This document shows positions 43,362 to 53,361 of a DNA stretch of 59,095 nucleotides, one piece after another. Source of the stretch: Chitinophagales bacterium (lineage in GTDB: Bacteria > Bacteroidota > Bacteroidia > Chitinophagales > CAIODY01); NCBI GenBank assembly GCA_947449695.1, contig CANFST010000016.1, positions 1-59,095 on the forward strand. The letters are read 5' to 3'. A model generated the notes under the pieces. The model was not told the origin of the DNA, did not search any database, and saw only the letters and a list, made by a program, of their open reading frames with translations. Position numbers and translations under genes: made by a program. The number at the start of each line of letters is the position of its first letter. Position 1 is the stretch's first letter.

Positions 43362-43405
43362 CTAAAAAGCGCCAAACAAAATATATGTTTGGCGCTTTTA
43401 GTTTT
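43362..43405. terminator. Strong hairpin after the fibre protein gene
   Basis: AAAAGCGCCAAACA at 43365-43378 pairs perfectly with TGTTTGGCGCTTTT at 43386-43399 over a 7-base loop. T-rich sequence follows (TTTTAGTTTTA). It lies 22 bases after the stop of the fibre gene and would also terminate on the opposite strand. Confidence 0.75.
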
Positions 43406-43566
43406 AGATAAATGATAGAATAAGAATACTAATCAAATTGAATCAAAAGATTTATTGAAAATATTTTCTGTTTAATTTTATCAACTTGATGATTCTAAAT
43501 AACACAAAATTGGTTCATACAACTTTTTAGAGTTTAGCTTTGTTTGTCTTTTCTAATCAACCTACC

Positions 43567-44043
43567 ATGAACAATTTTAACCGCATGATACAACTGGCAC
43601 AAGAGGTGTTTGCTGCTCACAACGATCCTATGCAATTGGATGTGGATGAACAAATCATTGAGCAATTAAAACAATTACATACTGCTACTATATCTGAATA
43701 TATAGATGGTGACGGGCCTGTGTTGTGGGTTATTATCATACCTACCACTATCACTTTGATGCACGAATTTATTGATGGTAAAATATCCGAAACCGAGTTG
43801 CTGTCGAAAACACCTTTGCAAAGCCAATACGATGCTCTGTATTTGTGTTCGGCAATGGTATTAGATGAATACCGCAAAAAAGGATTAGCAAAACAATATA
43901 CGCTGGCTGCCATTCAAGCCATCCGAAAAGAACACCAAATCAAAAATGTGTTTGTGTGGGCATTTACCCCCGAAGGCAATGCCTTAGCCGAAAGCATTGC
44001 GAAGCAAGAAAACCTGCCACTGCTGAAAAGAGAACGGAAGTAA
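43567..44043 (+). CDS. GNAT-like acetyltransferase
   Basis: The 158-residue cytosolic protein carries the acetyl-CoA binding pattern of the GNAT fold: LYLCSAMVLDEYRKKGLAKQYTLAAIQAIRKEH (motif A with the RKKGLA loop), preceded by a strand LWVIIIPTT and followed by VFVWAFTPEGNALAESIAKQENL. The start is set at ATG 43567 (MNNFNRM); an earlier in-frame start would add nine residues. The substrate is unknown. A hairpin terminator follows the gene. Confidence 0.65.
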   Translation: MNNFNRMIQLAQEVFAAHNDPMQLDVDEQIIEQLKQLHTATISEYIDGDGPVLWVIIIPTTITLMHEFIDGKISETELLSKTPLQSQYDALYLCSAMVLDEYRKKGLAKQYTLAAIQAIRKEHQIKNVFVWAFTPEGNALAESIAKQENLPLLKRERK

Positions 44044-44070
44044 AGAATAAATGAATGTGGTCATAAAACA

Positions 44071-44102
44071 AACGGCTGTAAGAAACTAGTCTTACAGCCG
44101 TT
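44071..44102. terminator. Bidirectional hairpin between the GNAT and hppA genes
   Basis: AACGGCTGTAAG at 44071-44082 pairs perfectly with CTTACAGCCGTT at 44091-44102 over an 8-base loop. It lies between two convergent genes. T-runs are weak on either side, so termination strength is uncertain. Confidence 0.65.
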
Positions 44103-44145
44103 ATCATATTGTTTTTACTGGTTACTAATAACCAGCTACTAAAAA

Positions 44146-46590
44146 CTATTTTTTTGCACTCATTTCTTCTGCACCTTTTTTGCAGCAATGACGGCGTTCA
44201 GCTTTTGTACTATCACACATCATTTTCATTTTAGCCATACATTCTTCTTTAGTTTTGCAACCCATCTTAGCCATACAAGCTGAATCGCATTCCATTTTTC
44301 CATTCATTGCAGGGCATTCAGCACTCATATCACCACATTCTGATTTGCCTTCGCATTTTCCATTGGTGCAATTTTCATTAATAAAATCTTTTGAGTTAAA
44401 ATCACCACAACCTGATGTATTCATCATGCTGTTGATTTTTTCATAACGATGTGCTTCAATTTTATCATGATAAATATGTGATAAAGTTGGTGCAATTACC
44501 AACGCCACAATACTCATCAATTTAATCAAGATATTCATCGAAGGACCACTTGTATCTTTAAATGGATCACCAACTGTATCACCAGTAACTGATGCTTTGT
44601 GTGGTTCAGATTTTTTGTAGAACATTTCACCATTGATGTTCACCCCTTTTTCAAAAGATTTTTTAGCATTATCCCAAGCACCACCAGCGTTGTTCTGGAA
44701 CATACCCATCAACACACCACAAACAGTTGCACCAGCTAAGAAACCACCTAATACTTCAGGCCCAAAAGCAAAACCAATAACCAAAGGCATAATGATAGCG
44801 ATAGCACCAGGAATCATCATTTCACGGATAGATGCTTTAGTTGAAATAGCCACACATTTATCATATTCAGGTTTTCCTTTTCCTTCCATAATACCCGGTA
44901 TTTCACGGAACTGACGACGAACTTCTTCCACCATCGCCATTGCTGCACGACCAACAGCCGCAATTGCAAATGAAGAGAATAAGAAAGGAATCATACCACC
45001 TACAAATAAACCAGCTAATACATCAGCACGATAAATATCAATACCATCAATACCTGCAATACCAACGAATGCAGCAAACAATGCTAATGCAGTTAAAGCC
45101 GCAGAAGCAATCGCAAAGCCTTTTCCTGAAGCAGCAGTAGTATTTCCAACTGCATCTAATACGTCAGTTTTTTCACGAACATCAGCAGGTAATTCGCTCA
45201 TTTCAGCAATACCACCAGCGTTATCAGCAATTGGTCCGAAAGCGTCAATTGCTAATTGCATAGCTGTTGTAGCCATCATACCAGCAGCAGCAATAGCCAC
45301 ACCATATAAACCTGCACATAAATAAGAACCGAAAATACCAGCAGCCAACACAATGATTGGCATGGCTGTAGATTCCATACCTACTGATAAACCACCGATA
45401 ATATTAGTAGCTGAACCTGTTGCTGATTGACGAATAATGCTCAACACAGGGCGTTTGCCCATAGCTGTATAATATTCAGTGATGATACTCATTAAAGTAC
45501 CTACACCCAAACCAACCATGATAGCACCGAATACACCATTTGAAGTAAATTCATGTCCACGTAATGTCATCGTATCTGGCAACATCCATTTTACTGCGAA
45601 ATAACAAGCAATAGCCGTGATAATCATAGAACCCCAGTTACCCATGTTCAATGCTTTTTGTACTTTATCAGTAGTTGCAGTTCCATCATCACTCACACGA
45701 ACAAACAAAGTTCCGATGATAGAGAAAATGATACCCATACCAGCAATTAACATCGGTAATAAGATTGGAGCCATTCCACCAAAATTATCTGAAGAAGAAG
45801 TTTCTCTTCCTAATACCATGGTAGCTAATACTGTTGCAACATAAGAACCGAACAAGTCAGCACCCATACCAGCCACATCACCTACGTTATCGCCTACGTT
45901 ATCAGCAATTGTTGCCGGATTACGAGGATCATCTTCAGGAATACCTGCTTCTACTTTACCAACTAAGTCAGCACCTACGTCAGCTGCTTTTGTATAAATA
46001 CCACCACCCACACGAGCAAATAATGCGATTGATTCAGCACCTAATGAAAAGCCTGTCAATACTTCAATCGTACGTTTCATTTCTTCTGAATCAACAGCTG
46101 CGCCTGGAGCGAAATAATGTTTCAATACTAAGAATAAACCACCTAAACCTAATACTGCCAAACCTGCAACACCCATTCCCATTACGCTACCACCACCAAA
46201 TGAAACAGCTAATGCTTTTGATAAGCTTGTACGGGCTGCTTGTGCTGTACGAACGTTAGCTTTAGTAGCAATACGCATTCCGATAAATCCAGCGCATGCA
46301 CTGAAAACAGCACCGATGATAAATGCGATAGCAATTACCCAGCTGCTGCCCGGGTCAGTTGAACCCATAAATGCTAATAAAATAGCTGCAATAGCCACGA
46401 AATAAGCCAACACTTTATATTCAGCTTTCAAAAAAGCCATTGCACCTTCGGCAATGTAAGTGCTGATTTCTTTCATGCGGTCATTACCAGCATCTTGTTT
46501 GCTCACCCAATTGCTTTTTAAGAAGGTGTAAAGCAAACCAACGATACCAAATACAGGAATAAGGATTTGTAGAATTTTTAAAGTAGTCAT
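44146..46590 (-). CDS. hppA: Membrane-bound ion-pumping pyrophosphatase with Cys/Met-rich tail
   Basis: HppA couples pyrophosphate hydrolysis to Na+ or H+ export across the inner membrane. The 814-residue protein has about 16 membrane segments and the catalytic core [45 protein letters not shown]. Ala in [11 protein letters not shown] is the residue linked to K+-dependent enzymes (Lys in K+-independent ones). After the last helix the protein continues for about 90 residues with 12 cysteines and many Met and Lys ([43 protein letters not shown]). Such a tail is not part of the enzyme core and suggests metal or redox binding. The ion pumped cannot be decided here. Confidence 0.93.
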   Translation of the reverse strand: MTTLKILQILIPVFGIVGLLYTFLKSNWVSKQDAGNDRMKEISTYIAEGAMAFLKAEYKVLAYFVAIAAILLAFMGSTDPGSSWVIAIAFIIGAVFSACAGFIGMRIATKANVRTAQAARTSLSKALAVSFGGGSVMGMGVAGLAVLGLGGLFLVLKHYFAPGAAVDSEEMKRTIEVLTGFSLGAESIALFARVGGGIYTKAADVGADLVGKVEAGIPEDDPRNPATIADNVGDNVGDVAGMGADLFGSYVATVLATMVLGRETSSSDNFGGMAPILLPMLIAGMGIIFSIIGTLFVRVSDDGTATTDKVQKALNMGNWGSMIITAIACYFAVKWMLPDTMTLRGHEFTSNGVFGAIMVGLGVGTLMSIITEYYTAMGKRPVLSIIRQSATGSATNIIGGLSVGMESTAMPIIVLAAGIFGSYLCAGLYGVAIAAAGMMATTAMQLAIDAFGPIADNAGGIAEMSELPADVREKTDVLDAVGNTTAASGKGFAIASAALTALALFAAFVGIAGIDGIDIYRADVLAGLFVGGMIPFLFSSFAIAAVGRAAMAMVEEVRRQFREIPGIMEGKGKPEYDKCVAISTKASIREMMIPGAIAIIMPLVIGFAFGPEVLGGFLAGATVCGVLMGMFQNNAGGAWDNAKKSFEKGVNINGEMFYKKSEPHKASVTGDTVGDPFKDTSGPSMNILIKLMSIVALVIAPTLSHIYHDKIEAHRYEKINSMMNTSGCGDFNSKDFINENCTNGKCEGKSECGDMSAECPAMNGKMECDSACMAKMGCKTKEECMAKMKMMCDSTKAERRHCCKKGAEEMSAKK

Positions 46591-46629
46591 TGAATCTTAG
46601 ATTGTTATTTAATTTATTTTTTGGGAGGG

Positions 46630-46637
46630 CAAAAGTA
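46630..46637 (-). promoter_or_regulatory. -7 element for hppA
   Basis: The minus strand reads TACTTTTG, matching TAnnTTTG, 39 bases before the hppA start codon. The -33 TTTG is not at the usual distance. Confidence 0.4.
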
Positions 46638-46732
46638 AGAAACGATTTGCAAATATTAATTAACTAATTGGAAAGTGTTTTTTGAGACAAAAAAAATATT
46701 TTTAGAAAAACTTGTAGAAACAAAAAAATATT

Positions 46733-46746
46733 TAGACATTTGTCTA
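46733..46746 (+). promoter_or_regulatory. Palindromic operator before sdpR
   Basis: TAGACA-TT-TGTCTA is a perfect 14-base palindrome ending 20 bases before the sdpR ATG. ArsR/SdpR repressors bind such dyads, so this is the likely autoregulatory operator of the sdpR-sdpI unit. Confidence 0.6.
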
Positions 46747-46766
46747 ATTATTTAACTATCTAATTC

Positions 46767-47021
46767 ATGGATAATTTATTCAAAGCTTTAAACGACCCTA
46801 CCCGACGAGAGATTTTAAAACTTTTGAAAAAGAAAGATTTGACTGCTGGCGAAATTGCTGATGCATTTAATATTTCAAAACCCAGCATTTCGCATCATCT
46901 CGAAATATTAAAACATGCTGATTTGGTAACGAGTGAAAAGCAAGGGCAATATGTAATGTACTCCATCAACACAACCATTTTAGACGATTTACTAAGCTAT
47001 ATTCTTAAACTAAAAAAATAA
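46767..47021 (+). CDS. sdpR: ArsR-family autorepressor, SdpR-like
   Basis: The 84-residue protein is a winged-helix repressor: LFKALNDPTRREILKLLKKKDLTAGEIADAFNISKPSISHHLEILKHADLVTSEKQGQYVMYSINTT. No metal-binding cysteines are present, as in SdpR rather than in metal sensors such as ArsR. It is followed after 12 bases by the SdpI-like gene, the arrangement of the Bacillus sdpRI immunity operon in which SdpR represses its own operon until SdpI senses the SDP toxin. The palindrome upstream supports autoregulation. Confidence 0.87.
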   Translation: MDNLFKALNDPTRREILKLLKKKDLTAGEIADAFNISKPSISHHLEILKHADLVTSEKQGQYVMYSINTTILDDLLSYILKLKK

Positions 47022-47033
47022 AATACCGCTATC

Positions 47034-47693
47034 ATGAAAAACTTTGACATCAAAAAAGAAATCTTGATCTGGATAATTGTGATTTTACCAATTATTTATT
47101 TAGCCTCTGTCTGGAATTCATTACCTGAAATTGTACCCACACATTTCGATTTGAATGGTAAACCTAATGACTGGAGCCATAAATGGGTTTTGATTATAAT
47201 AGTATTAGGTATGAATATTGGCGTTTATTCACTTTTAACTTTTATTCCAATGATTGATCCAAAAAAGCAATTTGAAAAAATGGGTAGTAAATATTTTAAG
47301 CTCAAACTTTTTTTTCAAATAATTCTTGGTGCAATAAGTGTTGTCTGTGTACAGTTATCTTTTAAAAGCGATTCCAATCATGTAGATATCATGTTTGTAT
47401 TAGTTGGTGGCTTGTTTATGTTTTTAGGAAATTATTTTCAAGCCATAAAACCAAATTATTTTATCGGAATCCGCACGCCATGGACTTTGGAAAACGAAAA
47501 CGTATGGCGCAAAACTCATCAATTAGGTGGTAAACTTTTTTTCATAGCAGGATTGCTGATAATGATTTTACCATTTGTTCTGCATCAACATTTTCACGAA
47601 ATATTTCTAACGATTATTTTTTCGGCAGCTCTCATTCCGGTGATTTATTCTTATATTTTATCCAAACAAGAAGAAAAGACTATCAAAAATTAA
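47034..47693 (+). CDS. sdpI: SdpI-family membrane protein (DUF1648/SdpI)
   Basis: The 219-residue protein has six membrane segments. It carries the DUF1648 pattern [23 protein letters not shown] near the N-terminus and the SdpI pattern [38 protein letters not shown] in the second half. In Bacillus, SdpI protects against the SDP cannibalism toxin and sequesters SdpR at the membrane. No sdpABC toxin genes are nearby, so here it may give immunity to other strains or have a general envelope role. Confidence 0.87.
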   Translation: MKNFDIKKEILIWIIVILPIIYLASVWNSLPEIVPTHFDLNGKPNDWSHKWVLIIIVLGMNIGVYSLLTFIPMIDPKKQFEKMGSKYFKLKLFFQIILGAISVVCVQLSFKSDSNHVDIMFVLVGGLFMFLGNYFQAIKPNYFIGIRTPWTLENENVWRKTHQLGGKLFFIAGLLIMILPFVLHQHFHEIFLTIIFSAALIPVIYSYILSKQEEKTIKN

Positions 47694-47767
47694 TCTGCTT
47701 TTTTTATCGCTTCATTAACAACCCTTTCAGCTATTTTTTTTATCTTCGCCGTCTAAATTTTTTCAAA

Positions 47768-47983
47768 ATGACAACAACATTGGGCTTTTTATTATTGGCC
47801 ATGCCAGGCGGAAGCGAATGGATTTTAATATTGTTAGTAGTGGTTTTATTATTCGGTGGCAAAAAAATACCTGAATTGATGAGAGGTTTAGGAAAAGGGA
47901 TTCGTGAATTCAACGACGCTAAAGATGGCGTAAAACGTGAGATTGAAGAAGGCATGAGCGAAAAGCCAAAAGACAGCAAATAA
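47768..47983 (+). CDS. tatA: Twin-arginine translocase subunit TatA/E
   Basis: The 71-residue protein has one membrane helix ([15 protein letters not shown]) followed by the amphipathic [31 protein letters not shown], the classical TatA layout with the FGGKKIPEL hinge. TatA forms the pore through which folded proteins with twin-arginine signals cross the inner membrane. tatC is not adjacent. The gene lies before gatA, with a 73-base gap. Confidence 0.92.
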   Translation: MTTTLGFLLLAMPGGSEWILILLVVVLLFGGKKIPELMRGLGKGIREFNDAKDGVKREIEEGMSEKPKDSK

Positions 47984-48056
47984 TTAATTTAACTAATAAT
48001 TTATTTCACAAACTTGGACGGTTTTAAAACAACTTTCCAAGTTTTGTATTTAAAGT

Positions 48057-49499
48057 ATGTATCATTCATTAGCAGCCATACAAGCCGATTTAAAACAAGC
48101 TAAAACTTCCTGCGAAGCCTTAGTGAAAGATTATTTGGCAAACATTGATAACAAAAAGCACCTCAATGCATTTGTAGAAGTGTGGGCTGATGAAGCTTTG
48201 CAGGCTGCAAAGCTGATTGATACAAAAATTAAAAATAACACAGCAGGCAAATTAGCTGGAGCAGTAATTGCCATAAAAGATGTGTTGTGTTATAAAAATC
48301 ATTCAGTTACTTGTTCATCAAAAATATTAGGTGGCTTCGAATCGCTATACACAGCTACAGCTGTACAAAAATTAATAGATGAAGATGCCATTATCATTGG
48401 CAGAACCAATTGCGATGAATTTGCAATGGGAAGTAGCAATGAAAATTCATTTTACGGCAATGTACTCAATGATTTAGATAACACAAAAGTGCCGGGTGGT
48501 TCATCGGGTGGCTCTGCAGTTGCTGTTCAGGCAGATTTATGTTTAGCATCACTAGGCACTGACACTGGTGGTTCAATCCGGCAACCAGCATCATTTTGCG
48601 GAATAGTTGGTGTAAAGCCAAGCTATGGCAGGATTTCAAGATATGGTTTAGTAGCTTACGCTTCATCATTCGACCAAATTGGTGTGTTTACAAAATCAGT
48701 AGAAGATGCAGCATTATTATTACAAATAATGAGTGGTGCCGACAAAAACGATAGCACTTGTTCGCAAAAACAAGTGGAAGATTATTTACTAAATATTTCC
48801 AATACCGATGTTTCAAAATTAAAGATTGCTTATTTGCCTTCTGTACTTGAATCAAAAGGATTAGATAACGAAATCAAAAACAGAACTTTTGAAATTTTAG
48901 AAATATTAAAGTCAAAAGGAGCAACAGTTGAAGGAGCAACATTTGATAAGTTAGATTATTTAGTGCCTACTTATTATGTGCTCACAACTGCTGAAGCATC
49001 AAGCAACTTAGCCAGATTCGATGGGGTAAGGTATGGCTTCAGAAGCGCTAATTCAACTGACTTGGAAAGTGTTTATAAAAAAACCCGTAGTGAAGGATTT
49101 GGCAAGGAAGTAAAAAGAAGAATTATGTTAGGGACGTTTGTTTTAAGTGAAGGATTTTATGATGCTTATTACACTAAAGCACAAAAGGTTCGCCGAGCAG
49201 TTACCAATGAAATCAATGATTTATTCAACAATTATGATTTCATTGTTTGCCCAACAACCCCTACAACTGCATTTCAATTCAATAGTAAAAAAGACCCAAT
49301 CGAAATGTATTTGAATGATATTTATACTGTACTAGCAAATATTGCTGGCATACCAGGTATATCATTGCCATTAGGTTTTCACAGCAACAGGATGCCATTC
49401 GGTTTCCAAATAATGAGTAAAAAATTCAGTGAAGAACAACTGTTAAGTTTTTCAAACTGGTGTATGAAAAATATTTCAACCAACTACTTAAACAATTAA
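48057..49499 (+). CDS. gatA: Asp-tRNA(Asn)/Glu-tRNA(Gln) amidotransferase subunit A
   Basis: GatA is the amidase of the transamidation complex that converts Glu-tRNA(Gln), and often Asp-tRNA(Asn), to the amide form. The 480-residue protein has the amidase signature GGSSGGSAVAVQADLCLASLGTDTGGSIRQPASFCGIVGVKPSYGR with the Ser-cisSer pair, and the catalytic Lys in AGAVIAIKDVLC. FDQIGVFTKSVEDAALLL and PFGFQIMSKKFSEEQLL are typical of GatA. gatB and gatC are not in the window. The lytic transglycosylase gene starts two bases after the stop. Confidence 0.94.
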   Translation: MYHSLAAIQADLKQAKTSCEALVKDYLANIDNKKHLNAFVEVWADEALQAAKLIDTKIKNNTAGKLAGAVIAIKDVLCYKNHSVTCSSKILGGFESLYTATAVQKLIDEDAIIIGRTNCDEFAMGSSNENSFYGNVLNDLDNTKVPGGSSGGSAVAVQADLCLASLGTDTGGSIRQPASFCGIVGVKPSYGRISRYGLVAYASSFDQIGVFTKSVEDAALLLQIMSGADKNDSTCSQKQVEDYLLNISNTDVSKLKIAYLPSVLESKGLDNEIKNRTFEILEILKSKGATVEGATFDKLDYLVPTYYVLTTAEASSNLARFDGVRYGFRSANSTDLESVYKKTRSEGFGKEVKRRIMLGTFVLSEGFYDAYYTKAQKVRRAVTNEINDLFNNYDFIVCPTTPTTAFQFNSKKDPIEMYLNDIYTVLANIAGIPGISLPLGFHSNRMPFGFQIMSKKFSEEQLLSFSNWCMKNISTNYLNN

Positions 49500-49501
49500 A
49501 G

Positions 49502-50539
49502 ATGATGAGTTTCTTGAAGCAACTATTTATTATTATTTCAATTTTGTTAATGGGCATTAATGCTTTTGCATTAGGCTTAAAAAAAGATTCAATTGTAATA
49601 ATTGATAACCACTATGCCGTTATTTCTGAACCATCTGCCATTGATATTTCATACAATGATGATGTGCAACAAGTAAGTGAATTTTATCAAAGCAACGATT
49701 TTTCAAAAATCAAAACCATGATGGAACGTGGTAAAGATTGGTTTCCGATGATAGAAAATATTTTCAATGAAGAAGGCATTCCAACTGAATTAAAGTACTT
49801 AGCTTTTATTGAATCAGGTTTCAATACACATGTTTACTCACGTGCTGGCGCTAGAGGAATGTGGCAGTTTATGCGTTTTACAGGCATGAGATATGGTTTA
49901 AAAATCAATCGTCAAACTGACGAACGCACCAATCCTGAAAAAGCAACACGAGCAGCAGCTCAATATTTTAAAAAATTATTTAATCAATATCACGATTGGC
50001 AATTGGTAACAGCCGCCTATAATTGTGGCGAAGGAATGGTGGATGCAGCTATAGAAAAAGCAAATGGCTCAACTGATTTTTGGGTTATTTACAAATATCT
50101 GCCTCGTGAAACCAGGAAATATGTACCACATTTGCTTGGTATTGTAGATGCCATGAACAGCTACGCTGCTCAAACTGAATTGAGTAACTATTTACAAAAT
50201 CATGGAACACTAAATAGTGATAAAACCTTAACTGCAAGTATCAATAATAATTTTGAAGCTACTTCCGCTGCAACTATTAGCCCATCGGCAAAGCAATCAG
50301 ATTTTAATGAAAAACCATTAGTAATCACCTCCGCTGCCACAAATACATTAAATACAACCAAAACAGAAAAAGAATTTTATCAAAAAGAATTTTTCGTATA
50401 TATCATTAAGCCAGGAGATAAGATGGAAACCATTTCTAAATTATTTCCAAAAAATACGGTAGCATTAATTAAAGACAACAATAATATTTCCTCTAATGCC
50501 GAACTTAATGCAGGCAGCACTTTATTGTTAGAGAAATAA
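49502..50539 (+). CDS. Lytic transglycosylase (SLT domain) with C-terminal LysM
   Basis: The 345-residue protein has a signal sequence (MMSFLKQLFIIISILLMGINAFA). The SLT domain near residues 80-200 carries the catalytic Glu in YLAFIESGFNTHVYSRAGARGMWQFM, then NPEKATRAAAQYFKKL and TAAYNCGEG. The last 50 residues form a LysM unit (FFVYIIKPGDKMETISKLFPKN). It resembles MltD, which cleaves peptidoglycan glycan strands. ATG 49502 is chosen because the signal peptide begins there; the frame open upstream overlaps gatA. The tight junction with gatA suggests co-transcription. Confidence 0.9.
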   Translation: MMSFLKQLFIIISILLMGINAFALGLKKDSIVIIDNHYAVISEPSAIDISYNDDVQQVSEFYQSNDFSKIKTMMERGKDWFPMIENIFNEEGIPTELKYLAFIESGFNTHVYSRAGARGMWQFMRFTGMRYGLKINRQTDERTNPEKATRAAAQYFKKLFNQYHDWQLVTAAYNCGEGMVDAAIEKANGSTDFWVIYKYLPRETRKYVPHLLGIVDAMNSYAAQTELSNYLQNHGTLNSDKTLTASINNNFEATSAATISPSAKQSDFNEKPLVITSAATNTLNTTKTEKEFYQKEFFVYIIKPGDKMETISKLFPKNTVALIKDNNNISSNAELNAGSTLLLEK

Positions 50540-50593
50540 TTTTGTTGAAAAAGAATTATTGATTACTTTTGGTAAACTAAACCTTACAAAAAA

Positions 50594-50640
50594 GCTAAAA
50601 ACACAGCATAATCTTTCCGTTTTGTTTTTAGCAATTTTTT
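50594..50640 (+). terminator. Terminator after the lytic transglycosylase gene
   Basis: GCTAAAAAC at 50594-50602 pairs with GTTTTTAGC at 50624-50632 and a T-run follows at 50635-50640. It lies 54 bases after the stop and ends just before the DUF4290 gene. Confidence 0.65.
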
Positions 50641-50654
50641 AGCAGATAAATTTC

Positions 50655-51404
50655 ATGCAATACAACACTGAACGAGGCAAACTCATCATTAAAGAATATG
50701 GTCGTCATATTCAAAAAGTAGTTAATATAATAATGGCAGTTGAAGACCGTGAGAAACGGAATCAGCTTGCAAAAGCAGCGATTGAACTAATGGGCATGTT
50801 GTTCCCTCATTTAAAAAATGTGGAAGATTTCAGACACAAATTATGGGACCATTTATTTGTGATGAGTGAATTCAAACTCGATGTTGATTCTCCTTATCCT
50901 ATACCAACCGCCGAAACAATCATTGCAAAACCAAAACAATTAAAATATCCACGTCATAAAGTAAAATTTCGTCATTATGGTCATAATGTTGAAGTATTGA
51001 TTGATAAAGCCTTGGTTGAAAATGATGAGAAAAAGAAAGCCTTTTTTGCTGAAAGTATTGCAACAGTAATGAAAATGACATATCGCAATTGGAATAATGA
51101 AGATGTAAATGATGACACAATCAAAGATGATTTGCGAATGATGAGCGAAGGTGTATTGTCATTAGATGATGAGCAACGCATCCAGAATATGCAATTGCGA
51201 AATGATTTTTCCAAAGGAATTGGACAAAACAAGAAAAATTTTAGCAATAACAATCGTAGAAATAACAACAACAATAATAGGAATAATAACAGAAATAATA
51301 ACGGCAGCAGCAATGGTAATCAACCCAACAACAATCGCCGTAACAACAATAATAACAGACGATTCAATAACAACAATAGGAATAATAATCCGCCAGTACG
51401 ATAA
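50655..51404 (+). CDS. DUF4290 family protein with Asn/Arg-rich tail
   Basis: The 249-residue protein has the DUF4290 domain in residues 1-170 or so: MQYNTERGKLIIKEYGRHIQKV, AIELMGMLFPHLKNVEDFRHKLWDHLFVMS, KFRHYGHNVEVLIDKAL. The last 60 residues are low complexity, mainly Asn and Arg with Gly and Ser, and are surely disordered. Such tails often bind RNA or promote condensates. The family is confined to Bacteroidota and its function is unknown to me. Nothing in the sequence indicates membrane or secretion signals. Confidence 0.85.
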   Translation: MQYNTERGKLIIKEYGRHIQKVVNIIMAVEDREKRNQLAKAAIELMGMLFPHLKNVEDFRHKLWDHLFVMSEFKLDVDSPYPIPTAETIIAKPKQLKYPRHKVKFRHYGHNVEVLIDKALVENDEKKKAFFAESIATVMKMTYRNWNNEDVNDDTIKDDLRMMSEGVLSLDDEQRIQNMQLRNDFSKGIGQNKKNFSNNNRRNNNNNNRNNNRNNNGSSNGNQPNNNRRNNNNNRRFNNNNRNNNPPVR

Positions 51405-51453
51405 TAAAAAAATAATCAGTTTATAGATTTGATAATTTACAGGTGTAATAGAA

Positions 51454-53355
51454 TCACTTTTTAAGTTTTAAAAGTTCATCTAATGTTTGCTGTGATACGC
51501 TATGATAGCCACCTCGAGCCTTAGCATAAATTTGATGAGCTAATATTTTTCCATCTTCTGATTTTATCATTTCGCCATATAAAGGCAATAAATATTTTCT
51601 TCTGCCTACACTGCACAAAAATTTTTCCATCGCTGAATTAATTTTTGTGTAATGATTTTTCAAACACAAATAATACCAGGCATCAGCAATTTCGCAATTA
51701 CTATTTCCTGTAAAATGGTAAGCAGCATCTAAATTATCTAGCTGTTTTTCAGACAATTTTTCAGGTACGTTATTAATGAAATGCAACCACTCATTCGTTA
51801 CCCAATTTTTGCTGACAGTTTTTTCAATCAAATTTTTTGTTGTGAAATTTTTGATTTGTTCATCAACTTCAATAAATCTTGTAACATTGATGGTTGTCGC
51901 ATTTGCAGGCAATCCAACTTCGTAAATCCATTGATTGATATTCACTGAAGAAAATTTTTCTTTGTGAGGTTCAATCAAATTCTTGTTTAAAAATTCTACA
52001 AAATCTTCAGTAGTTACTGATTGAAATTGATGCGCCGCAAACCAGCTTTTTAAAAACTCATCCCACAAATTTCTTCCGACAGTTTCTTCCATCAATCGTA
52101 AAAATAGATAGCCCTTGTTGTAAGCAATATCGTTCATGCCGTCATCTGGATCTCTGCCTTTTAAATCCAATTTCAATTTGGTGTCAGGATTTTTTTCGCC
52201 AAAATCTTTTAAAGTATTTTGTAAATCTTGCACACACAAGTTGGCTTCCATATCGCTGTAATCCTTACCATACAAGGCCTCCATAATTCTCATTTGAAAA
52301 TACATCGTGAATCCTTCATTCAACCAGAAATCATTCCAAGTTGCATTCGTTGTTAAATTTCCGCTCCAACTATGCGCCAATTCATGCGCCACGAGCGATA
52401 CCAAACTTCTATCACCAGCAATTACAGTTGGTGTGGCAAAAGTCAAACAAGGATTTTCCATACCTCCAAAGGGGAAACTTGGTGGCAACACAATCACATC
52501 ATACCTACCCCAAGCATAAGGACCATAGAGCTTTTCAGCCGCATCTACCATTTTACCCATGTCAGCAAATTCCCAAGCCACTTTATCAACCATTGGCAAT
52601 TCAGCATAAATTCCGCAACGCTCATTTATTTTTTTGAAAGCAATTTCACCAACTGCTAACGCCATCAAATAACTTGGAATTGGTTTAGGTTGCGCATAAT
52701 GATATTCGCCTGAAGCATTGATGGATTGTGGATTATCAGCCACACTCATCACCGCCATTAAATTTTTCGGACAATAAATTGTTGCATCATAAGTAAAGCG
52801 AATAGCTGGACCATCCTGACAAGGAATCCAACTTCTGGCTAAAATTGCTTCTGATTGTGTAAATAAAAATTTCTGTTTGCCTGTGGTTTGTTCGGGTTTC
52901 AACCATTGCAATGCCAGCGCATTTTGTGATGTATGATAAAATATTTTTACCGAATTAGTGGTGGTAGAAATCGGGATATGTAAAGCGCTTCCTAAAATTT
53001 TATCAGCAGATTTTAATTCAAAATTGATTGGTGTTGAATCTTCATTCAACGTGATTTTTTCAATTGTTAAATCACGAGTATCGAAAATAATTTCTTTTGC
53101 ATCAGCAGATTTTTCAATTTGCCAATTCGCAAATCCACTTAAAATATTTTTTTCAAAATCAATATTCAAATTGAGTGAAAGGTGCTTTACTACTGCATTA
53201 TTCGGTTCTGCAAAAGAATGATAATCATGTCGCCAATCAGTTGCTATTTCCATTTTTTTTGTTGATGAATGTTTGGTGGCGGCATAGCCAATCAATAAAA
53301 TGATTGCCGAAAAAAAAGAAGTTTTTAAAAACGCTTTTGAAAGATTTTTTTCCAT
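51454..53355 (-). CDS. M1-family zinc aminopeptidase (leukotriene A4 hydrolase-like)
   Basis: The 633-residue protein starts with a hydrophobic signal or anchor (FLKTSFFSAIILLIGYAAT). The catalytic core has the exopeptidase motif FPFGGMENPCLTFA and the zinc site HELAHSWSGN with the third ligand Glu eighteen residues after the second His, in WLNEGF. The C-terminal region (from about 480) is the helical domain of LTA4H-type enzymes. It probably trims peptides in the periplasm or at the surface. The next gene downstream is DUF4290 in the opposite direction; the lipoprotein gene lies 6 bases upstream on the same strand. Confidence 0.9.
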   Translation of the reverse strand: MEKNLSKAFLKTSFFSAIILLIGYAATKHSSTKKMEIATDWRHDYHSFAEPNNAVVKHLSLNLNIDFEKNILSGFANWQIEKSADAKEIIFDTRDLTIEKITLNEDSTPINFELKSADKILGSALHIPISTTTNSVKIFYHTSQNALALQWLKPEQTTGKQKFLFTQSEAILARSWIPCQDGPAIRFTYDATIYCPKNLMAVMSVADNPQSINASGEYHYAQPKPIPSYLMALAVGEIAFKKINERCGIYAELPMVDKVAWEFADMGKMVDAAEKLYGPYAWGRYDVIVLPPSFPFGGMENPCLTFATPTVIAGDRSLVSLVAHELAHSWSGNLTTNATWNDFWLNEGFTMYFQMRIMEALYGKDYSDMEANLCVQDLQNTLKDFGEKNPDTKLKLDLKGRDPDDGMNDIAYNKGYLFLRLMEETVGRNLWDEFLKSWFAAHQFQSVTTEDFVEFLNKNLIEPHKEKFSSVNINQWIYEVGLPANATTINVTRFIEVDEQIKNFTTKNLIEKTVSKNWVTNEWLHFINNVPEKLSEKQLDNLDAAYHFTGNSNCEIADAWYYLCLKNHYTKINSAMEKFLCSVGRRKYLLPLYGEMIKSEDGKILAHQIYAKARGGYHSVSQQTLDELLKLKK

Positions 53356-53361
53356 TTTTTA

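Noticed and set aside
45834-46259. 141-codon open frame opposite hppA
   Set aside because: It encodes a His/Leu/Gln-rich shadow of the conserved HppA core and has no start context.
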